A DNA stretch of 64,000 bases from Epiperipatus broadwayi (lineage: Eukaryota; Onychophora; Udeonychophora; Euonychophora; Peripatidae), in the NCBI GenBank assembly GCA_028023455.1, contig JAQFVV010013397.1, positions 1 through 64,000 of the forward strand, read 5' to 3'. Both the position numbers and the translations under genes were made by a program. Below the pieces are notes generated by a model that did not search any database, was not told the origin of the DNA, and worked only from the letters and a program-made list of their open reading frames with translations. Shown in pieces: positions 26,276-36,789 of the stretch (its first letter is position 1; every line of letters starts with the position of its first letter).

Positions 26276-27579
26276 TTGTCTAGTTTCAGCATCTATTTTT
26301 TCATGCTCAACATCAGATTTTGTGTCTGTTGAGGGGAAAACTTATAGATATCCAGCAACTGACTCTCTTCAAAACAACATGAAAGATAAAAACAAATTAA
26401 CTGACACACAGGAACACAAACAAACACTTGAAAACAAATCAATAAATATTTTAGTTAAAAAATAGTCAAGATGATAAGATTAATTCGGGGTGAAATAATA
26501 AATGTGGATATCACCTAAATGATGTTAACCAATGAACTGAAAACTTCAAAGGAAAGAGGAGGGGCTGTCAACACTTCAGAATTACAAAAAAAGGAATACC
26601 CATAAGTAATCAACTGGATTAATCAGGCACAAATACATAAGCACAGTTGATCAGATTATACCACTGGATCCATTGTTATGTAATGGATAATCAAGAATAA
26701 GAGATTCACCTCCCAATAGACTCACCAGAGTTCGATGACAATCAATAAGATTTCAAAATTATTTTGTAACCAGAAAGAAATATTTGTAGACTGGAAGTAA
26801 ATAAACTGTTCTCAGTGTATATATGTATATTTAGAATAAAGTTTAATAAAATCTTGTGTTATATGTACAGACAGTATATTAAAACTATTATTGTTATAAA
26901 TGTGCCCATTTTATTTTATTATTCTTTTCATTTGTTTTTATTATTTTAGTTAATGTTTTTGTTGATTAAATTACCGCAGATGGATATTCAACTGGTAAAT
27001 AAAATTTTTGCCCCTGTATATATCATTAATCTTAAGACAATTAGTTCTTAAAATGATTTGTCAAATTTAAAATATATATATACTCTTGCTATATCCCACC
27101 TTGCTTTAAAATAATGGACTAGACCAGATTTCCATCCGATTGAGCATTTATCACCAAAGACAATTGGCTATACAACCAAATATCATAGTCCATAGCAAGA
27201 ATGGGGCTAGTAGAGATGAGGTTCTCATTGAATCCGACTGCTTTCATGATGAATAGGAATCTGGATATAAATAATCAATCGATTTCGAGGTAAAGGGGCA
27301 CAATGGTCAAAACTGAATGGCAGTATGTATGTCCAGTATATGACTGAGCAGTGAGGCATGTTCAGCTTAGAACTGTAAGCTGTTAGATATAAACCAGACA
27401 TGAGACAAGGCATTACAGAATAGTCAGAAGTATACACTGAGTTATTTTTAATTCCATTCCCAATCAATGCATATAAGTTTTTTTAAATAAATAAATTAAT
27501 AGAGCAATAAATAATCGAATAAAAAAAATTTTCAGTTGACTATAATAGAGATTATAATAGAAGACTTCTTTGGGTGTTG
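26276..27579. other. Intron sequence, nothing recognised
   Basis: AT-rich. The 80-codon frame at 27467-27225 has no recognisable domain. Confidence 0.4.
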
Positions 27580-27669
27580 CTGGCCTGGCCGTACTAGTGT
27601 GGGAATGAAACCTGGACCCTTAGGTATTGAACATTGAATTTTAAGTCAATGCTGTAACTATCTAAACAC
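27580..27669 (-). repeat. tRNA-like (SINE) fragment, left half of a head-to-head pair
   Basis: On the minus strand, tttagatagttacagcattg resembles a D-arm/A-box region, gacttaaaattc an anticodon region and tccaggtttcattccca a T-arm/B-box. It reads away from a partner at 28491-28560. Confidence 0.6.
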
Positions 27670-27677
27670 CCTAGAGC

Positions 27678-28490
27678 TGGCATCAAACTGGTAGCCTGCA
27701 GGTCACATGCAGCACTCAACATGAATTTTCATAGCCTGCGACAACGATGCTATGCAAGAAAATAAAAACAGAATTTATTGCAAACAATAAATAAATTTTA
27801 AAAAACTTTTTCAAAAACAAACTTTTAGGTTTAATTACATGAATACATAGCTCATTTATAATTCTTGGTTACACACATAGCTAAATATTTTGACAACACA
27901 CTTTTATGATGATGACGCATTTGAGATATGATGAACATCAAAGCTATCAACATTAATAATGTGCTGCTGTGCTTCTGAGAACATAAATACATTCCAGCAA
28001 AACTTAAGTCAATTATTCATGCCACCAATGTAGCAATCCTTTCTGCAGAGGTTGGGTTTTTTCTTAGACTTGTAACAAAACTCAACTGTGCTAGTTTCTT
28101 TGTCCCAATTGGTATGTTAAAAATGTGTCGGTTGTTTTCTTTTATAACTCTTTAAAAAATTGTAAGTAGGTGTAGTTGCAATTTTTTTTAATTTTTAAAA
28201 TTTAAATCTAAAGCCCTGTTTTTATTACAAAAAATGCCACTTCCAATGCTAAATAAAAAATGAAAGATTGATGACAAGGGAAGAAAATTTGAAGAAATCT
28301 GGGAACTGAACTATTTTTGTGAGAATTGAATTCACTAAATTACATAATACACTTTAATTACCTCACCTATATTCCTGCATTTTCACTTCAAAATAAAATT
28401 AAAAAAAAATTTGTTACTGTGATGTGGTCCACAAGAATCATACCAGTTGCATTAAATGGCCCATTGCTTGAATAAGTTTGACATGCCTGA
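27678..28490. mobile_element. hAT-like element, 813 bp, with a perfect 8-bp target duplication
   Basis: CCTAGAGC is found exactly at 27670-27677 and 28491-28498. The ends TGGCATCAAACTGG and, reversed, TCAGGCATGTCAAACTT are imperfect inverted repeats of the CAGGNxTGTCAAACT type common in hAT elements (family knowledge). Removing the element joins the two tRNA-like halves cleanly. No intact transposase. Confidence 0.82.
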
Positions 28491-28560
28491 CCTAGAGCAT
28501 TATCTTAAAATTACACACTTAACAATCTAAGATTCCAGGTTTGATTCCCATGAAGAGACT
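28491..28560 (+). repeat. tRNA-like (SINE) fragment, right half of a head-to-head pair
   Basis: tagagcattatcttaaaatt (A-box and anticodon-like) and ttccaggtttgattcccatg (B-box-like) on the plus strand. Confidence 0.6.
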
Positions 28561-29109
28561 AATGCCTCTCCAATTGTTGTACATATACTAACCTAAAGCT
28601 ATTACTAACAGTTGAATGTAATAGGAATATTTAAATAAAGGTAAATATTTCTAAAGACATTCAATACTTTTTATATTACATGAGAGAAATATTCCCAATA
28701 TCTAAATATAACTAAATACCATCATCACAAACCTTCAAAAAACCACTACAACAGAACAGTCTCTGATCTTTCAAAGTTTATAAAAATCATGCAGAATTGT
28801 GTAAAATTTTTGAAAGTGATTTATAGTCATATGTAGAAAAATTATATCCAAATGATATATTAAAATTAATGAATAATAGTGAACTGTTTTCTATTGTGTT
28901 TTAACTTCCGGACACATTATATAGATGCTTTATATGAAATGTGCTCATTGCATCAAAAAATTAAAAATATTAAAAATTAAATGATAACTAAATGAAAGCA
29001 CAACAATGGAATTGCAGATGTGAATATTTTAGTGTGGGAGAAATTTCAAACTGAAAAATCAGAAAAAAGAAGATTCTGTTAAAAGAGCATTAATAAACAA
29101 TTCAATTAC
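28561..29109. other. Intron sequence 3' of the 29110 exon
   Basis: AT-rich; begins with the donor site of the exon on the minus strand; no other feature. Confidence 0.45.
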
Positions 29110-29389
29110 CTGTTTTCTTCTTTATGTATACTTTTTAAGTGTTCATTTTTATTGAGTGAATTGGAATTTAATTGAAGATCTGGCCCAACAAAGGTGTTTG
29201 TCTGACAATATTTCGATGATGTGGATTTTGACTGGAAATTAGGAGTAAGATCTGGCCCAACAAAGGTGTTTGTCTGACAATATTTCGATGATGTGGATTT
29301 TGACTGGAAATTAGGAGTAGGCGCTGAATTTTTCGGTGAATGACGTCGTCTCTTGCGTAATTTATTAATTTTTTGATGAGCAGGAGGCT
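29110..29389 (-). CDS. Host-gene exon with an internal 72-bp in-frame tandem duplication
   Basis: Bounded by an acceptor (tttcattctag|AGCCTCC) at 29389 and a donor (AAAACAG|gtaattg) at 29110; 280 bases. It accepts one base from the previous exon, making a Glu codon, and passes two bases on. It starts with a basic run (HQKINKLRKRRRHSPKN) that could be a nuclear-localisation-type cluster, by inference only. Then come two adjacent copies of a 24-residue unit containing SKYCQTNTFVGPDL, at 29319-29248 and 29247-29176, with no nucleotide difference that I can see. The tail is Asn/Lys-rich. No stop occurs in this frame, while at least one of the other frames closes quickly. Function unknown. Confidence 0.65.
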
Positions 29390-29724
29390 CTAGAATGAAA
29401 GGAAAGAGAAATATAAATAATTAAACACAATAATGCTTATTAATAATTTTTATTAGTCATTCGTTAGACTATATATATCCAATAATAAATATTTCTATAG
29501 GCCTATTTCCACTACACCAATCTCATTCAAGATTGGGAATGGGTTCTACCTGCTTGCAAAACCTTATGAAGGAATGTAATCATGAAAATATGACCAAAGA
29601 CATGTGAAAAAGATCTATGATTTTCAAGATGAACATTTCAGCTGAACCAGCACTCATATTACTGGGCGCAGACCACAATCTTTTACAAATATTTTTATCA
29701 TTGTTTAGTATATATATATATATA

Positions 29725-31616
29725 TTGCAATGGGCACATACAACGTTACATTATTTTTTTTATTAGTAAACATGAAAAAAATAAAAGTTCGCAAATAAAA
29801 CTTCTTTTTTTAAGAATTAATAATTGAAAATTAAAATTCTATACTAAGCTCATATATATAAAATCACACAGATGAAAAAAAATATTAAAAAAAAGAAACT
29901 TTATTAAAAGTGGAAAAAGGATTTTAAAAGCAAAAACTTAAAAAGATTTAAAGACAAAAATATATCTAAATTTGATAATAAAATTTTTAGTGAGTGAAGA
30001 AAATTTAAGAGAAGATGGAGATGTGTTAAATCGGAGAATCAGAGGTGAAGGGATTGAAAGACGCACTTTCAATTCCTTCAGTTGTTATAAAAAAAGGAAA
30101 TGAAACATTGCTTTTCCTATATTGAGTACCACAGGATCGAGGGATTTTAATGCTGGATTCCAAACGGCAAGCAACGGATAACTAATGAACATTTTTAAAA
30201 CTGTAAGCATGTTAAGAACTTAAATGAATATTAATTTGAAAACACTAAGAACTTTAAAATATAAACTTTTTCAGTATTTAAAAAAAAAATAGAAATAGAA
30301 TCCTATCTGACCAAACTAAATTCCTTATTAATTTTTTTTATTGATGTATTTCTCTTTTTTTAATTATTTCCATTTATTTATTTATTTATTTTTATGGTTC
30401 TTTTAAGTTTTATTTATGATTTTTGTTTTTCGCTAATTTAATATTATATAAATGTTAAACTTAAGTCGGGCGTGAATGACTATATAGATTTGTAAAGTTT
30501 TATTAGGGGAGGATAATCTTAGGTTATTCATTTCATAGTTGAATGGGGCCAATGGATTGGATATATTGGTGTAATTAGTAGATGTAGTACGAGATTCGCT
30601 ATGGGCAGAATCGCTAAATACGCCGCACACTTTCTTTTTGCCTATGGAATGCGATCGTAAGTCGGCAAAATGACCGCAGTCCTTTCCTATGGAGTGTTTT
30701 TTATTGCTCTTCTTGTCAGATAGATGTAGTATTCCTATCTGACAAGAGGCAATTTCTTCTCTTAACCTTTTGTGCTGCCGTATTCGTGTTACATAGAATG
30801 CATCGCTACATCAGATGGATTGACCTTGGTTTGATTGTGAACTTTTGACCTAAGGTTAAATAAGGATAGAATATTTTCTTTTCAAATGCAAATCTATGTA
30901 GTCTATTCATACTCGACACTCTAAATAAAAATGCATTAAATTTAAGTTGGGTATGGACGTTGCATGGATCCGTTATCGGTTACTTATGTTTGTGGTTTTC
31001 ATATTCGATTGGAATATATAAGTCATTGATGTCAATGTGGCATCTTATGATGAATGCCATTGGGTTTCTTGTATTCCCTCTGCAATTGATGTTATCAATG
31101 ACTTTGTATTTTGATCAGTGATGTTTAATTTGAAATGTTTTTAACCGTGTAATCTATGTAACCGATCTATACTCAACATTATAAAACAAACTTTTATAAA
31201 CCCATCTGTGTGAACTTATAAAAATTAAAATGTAAATTTATAAAAATTAAAATGTAAATTAAAATCAAAGTTAAAAATGTAAGTTAAATTTAAAAATGTA
31301 AACTGATACTAAAATAATTTTAAATATTATATATGTGCATAAATAAATGTTTGTGTGTATAATTACTGGCAGTGGCTTATTTTATTCTTTTTTATATATT
31401 CTTAGATAAGAATTTATTATAAAATATAAAACTCTGCTATTCCACTGAGCTAGTGACAATGGGCTAACGACCGTAATCAAAATATATAAAATAAAATTAA
31501 AAAAAAATTTTTGACTTACGTATCTGCCTACTTTATAAATTTTCTAGGTTCAAATGCCTAGTGGCGCCCTGTAGTGCAGATTACGTTAAGTCCTCCTATT
31601 CTCCGGATCATTATAA
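29725..31616 (-). mobile_element. ~1.9-kb repeat element, copy B (inverse of 5927-8107)
   Basis: Starts ttgcaatgggcacatacaac and ends ctccggatcattataa, the reverse of copy A, with TA tracts on both sides. CpG positions in copy A are often TpG or CpA here. A family II-like fragment (ctgaaccagcactcat) lies just left. It retains a 65-codon frame at 30630-30433 matching copy A. Confidence 0.7.
30433..30630 (-). CDS. Short ORF conserved between the two copies of the element (doubtful coding)
   Basis: 65 codons beginning MCGVFSDSAHSESRTTSTNY and sharing SNPL, FNYE, NNLRL, IHARLKFNIYI with the frame at 6961-7160 in copy A. The residues in between match mostly, with several substitutions. It could be a relic of an element-encoded protein, or simply repeat similarity with an accidental frame. 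No domain recognised. Confidence 0.3.
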   Translation of the reverse strand: MCGVFSDSAHSESRTTSTNYTNISNPLAPFNYEMNNLRLSSPNKTLQIYIVIHARLKFNIYIILN

Positions 31617-31694
31617 TATATATATATGAAAATAATAAATATACAAACTCTAAGGGAAAAATAAAAACATATTAAAAACACAGAATTACTTCTC

Positions 31695-31775
31695 TGTAAA
31701 ACTGCTTTAATATTTCAACCAGCAGACTGGTTTTCATCAAAAAGCAAAATAGCTATTTACAGAAATTAAGCGCTA
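31695..31775 (-). ncRNA. Hammerhead-ribozyme-like motif in the 3' flank of the PLE
   Basis: On the minus strand: tgcttt, core ttgatga (the consensus ctgatga with C3 changed), stem II aaccag-tctg-ctggtt, gaa, five bases atatt, then aaagca. tgcttt and aaagca pair as proximal stem I, with ctgtaaa/tttacag further out. Only atatt lies where stem III should be, so stem III could form only weakly or between two copies. PLEs are known to carry minimal type I hammerheads. The C3 change predicts poor activity. Confidence 0.65.
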
Positions 31776-31786
31776 AAATATTACAG

Positions 31787-31899
31787 CCAGTTTGTCAAGC
31801 ATTGGTGGCCGAGAGGTCAGCGACAGCTGCTTTATAATCAGTTTGTCCCGGGATAGCTGGTTCACTTCCCGGATGATGCTATAACACATGGGGGAACAA
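31787..31899 (+). repeat. tRNA-derived SINE (family I) with a target duplication
   Basis: Contains gtcaagcattggtggccgag and gagaggtcagcgacagctgc (A-box region), a B-box-like ggttcacttccc and the end gatgctataacacatggggg. Flanked by attacag at 31780-31786 and 31900-31906. The inverted PLE flank (about 35605) has one attacag and no SINE. Confidence 0.9.
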
Positions 31900-32415
31900 A
31901 TTACAGACAGTTACATATCAGATAACATAACTAATTCCTATAGACTAAAAATCTTTAAAAACTTTGTGTGTGTGTGTGTATATATATATATTTACAAAAC
32001 TTTGTATAAAAAATACTAAAAAAATTATTTCCCAAAATATTTATTTTAAAAAAGTAAAACTATACATACATTATTAAAATATATCAAAAAACAATGAAAA
32101 TATATCATTATATATGTATACCCCCCAAAAAAAAAAACTATATATATATTCTACTATATGTATTTTACTATATACATATATATCTTACGCATATACATTT
32201 TATATTTATTCCACTTCATGCTAGTCCACCTATAAAATAATTATTTAGGAAACAAAAATAATTATTTAGGAAATAAAAAATAATTATTTAGGAAATGAAA
32301 AAAATATATAATTATTTAGGAAATAAAAAAAACAAATCCCTAGGAAACCAGGTAATTCAAAGTTGTGATAGTACCTATATTCATATTCATTCCATGATGA
32401 TGTAATGTTTTAAAT

Positions 32416-32814
32416 TTAAAAATAAAATAAACCCTCCTTCTGTTTTCTTTTTCTCATGGAAGAAAAATTATCTTCCAATATAACCAGTCTTAAATCATCA
32501 ATCAAGTGATCAGGTAAATTGAAATGTTTAGAAACTGGTCTATCTTCATTTTTATGTAAAATATCAAGCCTATGGTTGGTCATTCTAATATGTAGACTGT
32601 TTGCTGACTCACCTATGTAATGACACAAGCATCTATTACATTCTATTAAATATACCAAGTTTATACTTTTATAATTGACATAGTTGGGGATATACCATTT
32701 AAAACCATGAATGGTATCTCCCTGGACCATCTTTGTAACAATAATGTTTGCATATAAGACATCTCTTATCCTCACATGAAAAACATCCCTTTTCTGACAT
32801 GAAATTAGTGCCAA
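32416..32814 (-). pseudogene. PLE GIY-YIG endonuclease domain
   Basis: 132-codon frame. The catalytic region reads INLVYLIECNRCLCHYIGES, then RMTNHRLDI and, further on, PVSKHFNLPDH. This is the usual PLE pattern: a paired VYLI/YIGE motif with two cysteines between, a downstream Arg/His segment and a conserved PVxxHF. The preceding Cys-containing stretch fits the linker found in these elements. The copy is joined to the RT part only through a frameshift between 32815 and 32980. Confidence 0.85.
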
Positions 32815-32980
32815 AAGCTGTCCTTACAAGTCTATCCCTAAGTGTTCTATGTCTACAATATACAACTTTAGGTGGATAGGGAAAAACAGATCTCAGATAA
32901 TATTATATTAAAATGTTTCCATAATATTTGGTTAATATTAGGCAAATCATCATTGAAGGTAAGAATCAGTGGTATTTTTA

Positions 32981-33785
32981 TCAACTGACTCCTTTCTTAG
33001 CTAGAAGAAGTTCCTGCCTGTCAACTTCTGAAGATTTTACCACTGCTCTATCTAACACTCCTTTAGGATATTTTATATTGATAAATTTATTATACAAAAC
33101 CTTGTTATTTTGCTGAAGAAATTCCTCATCACTGCAAATTCTTTTAATCCTTAAAAATTGACTGTAAGGGATATTACTCTTTAAGTGCTTAGGATGATTA
33201 CTATAAAAATGTATATTAGTACTAAGAATACCATCACTATAAGTAATCTCAACATCAAGAAAATGAACCACTGTTTTAGAAAAATTCGTTGAAAGTTGTA
33301 TATTATTATTAAAATTATTTAGATAATAAAAAATGTATGAAGTTCTTCTTCATTGTATGGCCAGATCATAAAGACATCATCAATATATCTCAGCCAAGTA
33401 TGATGTTTAAGGCTAGCCTTCTCAAGTATAGAGCTTTCCAACTGAGCCATAAAAATGTTTACATAATTTGGTGCCATTTTTGTTCCCATTGCAGTACCTT
33501 GCTTCTGTAAATAATAGAGTTAAAAATAAAATAATTATTCTTTAAGATTAAATTCACTAATTCAACAATAGTCATAAATTTGTACTGATCATATTTTTTC
33601 TCTTTTAAAACAGATTCAATGGCTCTAATTCCATCTTCATGAGGTATATTAGTATACAATGATGTAATGTCTGACATCACCAAAAACATTCACCCGGTAG
33701 TATAGATTTGACATTTTCTAAAATAGAAATAAAATGAGTTGTATCCCTAACATAAGAATCAAATGATGGAGGAATATCATGTATA
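32981..33785 (-). pseudogene. PLE reverse transcriptase, C-terminal two thirds (frameshifted)
   Basis: Read right to left on the minus strand: IHDIPPSFDSYVRDTTHF, the motif A region SDITSLYTNIPHEDG (33675-33630), a frameshift near 33500 after YRSKVLQWEQKW, the catalytic WLRYIDDVFMIW at about 33397-33365 and the palm/thumb end FLDVEITYSDGIL... through HPKHLKSNIPYSQFLRIKRI at 33271-32981. All are standard PLE RT landmarks. At least two frame breaks mean no functional protein. Confidence 0.88.
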
Positions 33786-33789
33786 TGAC

Positions 33790-34810
33790 TATCTTATTAA
33801 ACAATTCAAAACAAAACAACACTCTCCATATAGTAGTGCCATCTTGTACTAACAAGAGCAATCAATGGATGCCAGAAGGCTTGTGCATAAAATCCCTATC
33901 TAGTGCCTACTCATCCAATATTCCCAGACTAGTTTCTGGCTTGTGGCCTTCATCAGTGAGGAGCCTTGGATCTGAGAGCACTGCACCTAGATCTTAGGAT
34001 CTAATGCAACCCTCCAGCACCCACCTTTTAACTCTATTTAACTACAAAACTATGAGAATGAAATTAAAAACACTATTAATATTTTCAATCCAAGCTCAAT
34101 AGCTTATATAGTCATATGGGTCTGAACTCAATTCAGTACCCATACATTTTGGTGTCTTTGGCTCTTTAACAACCATAGCCACCACTATCCTATTAGGGAG
34201 GATTGGTGTTAAACCACTAAACATCACATGATCACTATCTCATACTAGCACAATAATTGTTATTAAACAATTCAAAACAAAACAACACTCTCCATATAGT
34301 AGTGCCATCTTGTGCTAACAAGAGCAATCAATGGATGGCAGAAGGTTTGTGCATAAAATCCCTATCTAGTGCCTACTCATCCAATATTCCCAGACTAGTT
34401 TCTGGCTTGTGGCCTTCATCAGTGAGGAGCCTTGGATCTGAGAGCACTGCACCTAGATCTTAGGATCTAATGCAACCCTCCAGCACCCACCTTTTAACTC
34501 TATTTAACTACAAAACTATGAGAATGAAATTGAAAACACTATTAATATTTTCAATCCAAGCTCAATAGCTTATATAGTCATATGGGTCTGAACTCAATTC
34601 AGTTCCCATACATTTTGGTGTCTTTGGCTCTTTAACAACTATAGCCACCACTATCCTATTAGGCAGGATTGCTCTTGTTAGCACAAGATGGCACTACTAT
34701 ATGGAGAGTGTTGTTTTGTTTTGAATTGTTTAATAACAATTATTGTGCTAGTATGAGATAGTGATCATGTGATGTTTAGTGGTTTAACACCAATCCTGCC
34801 TAATAGGATA
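33790..34810. mobile_element. 1-kb MITE inserted in the PLE RT, with an internal tandem duplication
   Basis: Ends TATCTTATTA and, reversed, TATCCTATTA form short terminal inverted repeats. Inside, a block of about 467 bases (from ttaaacaattcaaaacaaaa) occurs twice in tandem, starting near 33795 and 34262 and nearly identical, followed by an inverted partial copy at 34665-34800. It separates RT residues EKMSAY from DSHIHDIP, so it inserted within a once-continuous frame. Diverged relatives are at 4506, 9872, 14292 and 36790. Confidence 0.85.
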
Positions 34811-34869
34811 TGCTGACATTTTCTCAGTAGGACATCCAATGCTTCCTACTATAGGTCTACCAGGACAAC

Positions 34870-35240
34870 CAGGTTTATGAATCTAGGATAGAATGTAAAA
34901 CTTACTGGGTTTATTTGAGTTTGGTAATAAAAAATTATATGTATCCATGTCAAGTAGATCTCATACTCTCATATCCTTCAGGCTCCATGGATAGCACACC
35001 TTTAAATAATTTATTAACAATAACCTGTGTTATAGGTTCATAAAAATTCCTATCATTTATAAGAAGCAAGGCTCTATTCGTGTAATCATCCCTATTCATC
35101 ATTACTATTGTTCCATCATTATCAGCTGGTTTAATAATAATATCATCTCTCTTTTCTAAATTATATAGTGCATTTTTTTCAGCTAATGTTAAATTGCTCT
35201 TATATTTCTTCTGTTGTTTCTGCTTTATTGCTTTAATAAT
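34870..35240 (-). pseudogene. PLE N-terminal region
   Basis: Minus-strand frame KSNLTLAEKNALYNLEKRDD, then IIIKPADNDGTIVMMNRDDY and NDRNFYEPI. This is the conserved IxKPADKGxxxVxMxxxxY block that precedes the RT core in PLEs. It continues toward the insertion as GCPGRPIVGSIGCPTEKMSA with a frame break near 34920. Confidence 0.85.
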
Positions 35241-35629
35241 ATTCTCATGGGATGAATATGAATATAAGTACTATCACATCTTTGAATTACCTGTTTTCCT
35301 AGGGATTTGTTTTTTTATTTCCTAAATAATTTTTTTTTATTTCCTAAATAATTATTTTATAGGTGGACTAGCATGAAGTGGAATATATATATATATATAT
35401 ATACAGTTTTTTTGGTGTGTACATATATAATAATAATGTATGTATGATTTTAGTTTTTTAAAATAAGTTTTTTGTGAAAGAATTTTTTTAGTATTTTTTA
35501 TACAAAGTTTTGTAAATATATATATATATATATATTTATACAAAGTTTTTAAAGATTTTTAGCCTATAGGAATTAGTTTTGTTATCTGATACGTAACTGT
35601 CTGTAATATTTTAGCACTTAAATTCTGGA

Positions 35630-35700
35630 AACAGCCATTATACTTTCTGATGAAAACCAGTCTGCTGGTTGAAATATTAAAGCTGTTTTATAGAGAAGTA
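35630..35700 (+). ncRNA. Hammerhead-ribozyme-like motif in the inverted 5' flank of the PLE
   Basis: Intact core ctgatga at 35647-35653, stem II aaccag (35655-35660), loop tctg, ctggtt (35665-35670), gaa (35671-35673), atatt and aaagc. Proximal stem I pairs cttt with aaag; an alternative longer pairing is aaacagc with gctgttt. One extra A lies between the core and stem II. Stem III is again reduced to the self-complementary atat. Opposite in orientation to the partner motif near 31740. Confidence 0.7.
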
Positions 35701-35725
35701 ATTCTGTGTTTTTATTATATATATA

Positions 35726-36058
35726 TTAATTCTAATATTTTCACAGATAAATGATGATTCATATTATTATTTTCATGATTTTCCTTGTGGTAAAGTAGCT
35801 AAATAGCTCATGTTTCAGTACAATAACAAGTACCTTCATCGAAGCGTTCTCTTTCTCAAATCATAGGAATGCGTGTGAGATTTAAAATCATTTTCATCTT
35901 TTTGTTTCTATTGATTGAGAAGTTTTAAAATGTATTTTGTCTTCCAAATGTTGTTAATATTCTTTAATTCACATTTTTCATTTATGCTCTTGGGCCTTTT
36001 CAAAATCTCTATAGCTACTCTTAGCAATCTTTGGTCATATTGTTCAATTTTTGCTAGA
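35726..36058. other. AT-rich spacer between two PLE remnants
   Basis: About 330 bases. 35880-36058 may be the degraded 3' end of the neighbouring element (the frame at 36059 stops here); nothing else recognised. Confidence 0.4.
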
Positions 36059-36767
36059 CTATTTATCAAAATTAATATCATGATTAGTTAATTTTATATG
36101 AGAATAAACAGCTGATGAATTGGATTTTTCTCTGACTTCCAAAATATGTTCTTTTTTTCTAATATTTATTCTATGATTAGTTTGTTCAATATATATATGT
36201 GAACAGATTTTACATGGAATTTCATATACATGATGACACTCCAAAGAAATTTTTTTTTCTCCATATGTCATAGCATTGGCCAGGAGGCGAACCCACAAAA
36301 ACTGTCTGCAACTAACTGCTTGCTTGCAAGGCATCTGTGCTGACCTCTCGGCTATAAAAGTAGTGTAAACTATGTGAATATTATTATTCTTTAAAATGTT
36401 ACCAATTTTATCAGTTACTTCTTTTATATATGGGAAAATTGTCTTAATTTTTGATGTATCAAATTTTTTTCTTTTTATATATATAAGCCCTATTGATAAT
36501 GCTGTAATTAAAACCATTATCAAGAAGCATTTTTTTAGTAGCAGAAATATTTTGGAGAAAATGGCTATCATCAGAAAGTCTCTTAGTTCTATCCAATAAT
36601 GTTTTTGGTACTGAAAATAGTTGTGCAAGATGGTGAAGAGAAGAAAAATGTAGATAGCTCCCAATGTGTGTTGGTTTTTTATATATGCCATGAGATAAAG
36701 AACCCTCTTCCATTCTTTCAATTAAAACATCTAAAAAAGGTAATTGGTTAGTATTTTCTATTTCCAT
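36059..36767 (-). pseudogene. Second PLE remnant: RT end plus GIY-YIG, interrupted by a SINE
   Basis: The minus-strand frame starts at 36767 with NTNQLPFLDVLIERMEEGS, SHGIYKKPTHIGSYLHFSS (RT end), then shifts to the frame 36721-36059 ending in the endonuclease part YEIPCKICSHIYIEQTNHRI and SAVYSHIKLTNHDINFD. Sequence type differs from the PLE at 31650-35725 (HVYEIPC versus LVYLIEC), so it is a separate lineage. A family I SINE sits between the RT tail and the endonuclease and happens to be read through without a stop. Confidence 0.85.
36251..36357 (-). repeat. tRNA-derived SINE (family I) inside the second PLE
   Basis: gcattggccaggaggcgaac, gcttgcttgcaaggcatctg and tgacctctcggc are the complement of the family body; the poly-A tail (as T on the plus strand) is at 36250-36259. 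Confidence 0.88.
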
Positions 36768-36789
36768 AAGTAAATCTGATATTGTTGTT

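Larger units (their letters stand above)
31650..35725 (-). mobile_element. Penelope-like element (PLE) with inverted flanks, nested insertions
   Basis: Minus-strand RT and GIY-YIG remnants (35240-32416) are enclosed by inverted copies of one flank: 31650-32400 and 35245-35725 share ctaggaaa...ggtaattcaa, the block ccacttcatgctagtccacc and the ribozyme-like segment. A SINE (31787-31899) and a 1-kb MITE (33790-34810) are nested inside. RT plus GIY-YIG order and repeated flanks are known for PLEs. The copy is frameshifted and inactive. Confidence 0.88.

Noticed and set aside
33790-34680. CRISPR-like or satellite array
   Set aside because: Only two long units in tandem, with terminal inverted repeats and eukaryotic context; a MITE explains it.
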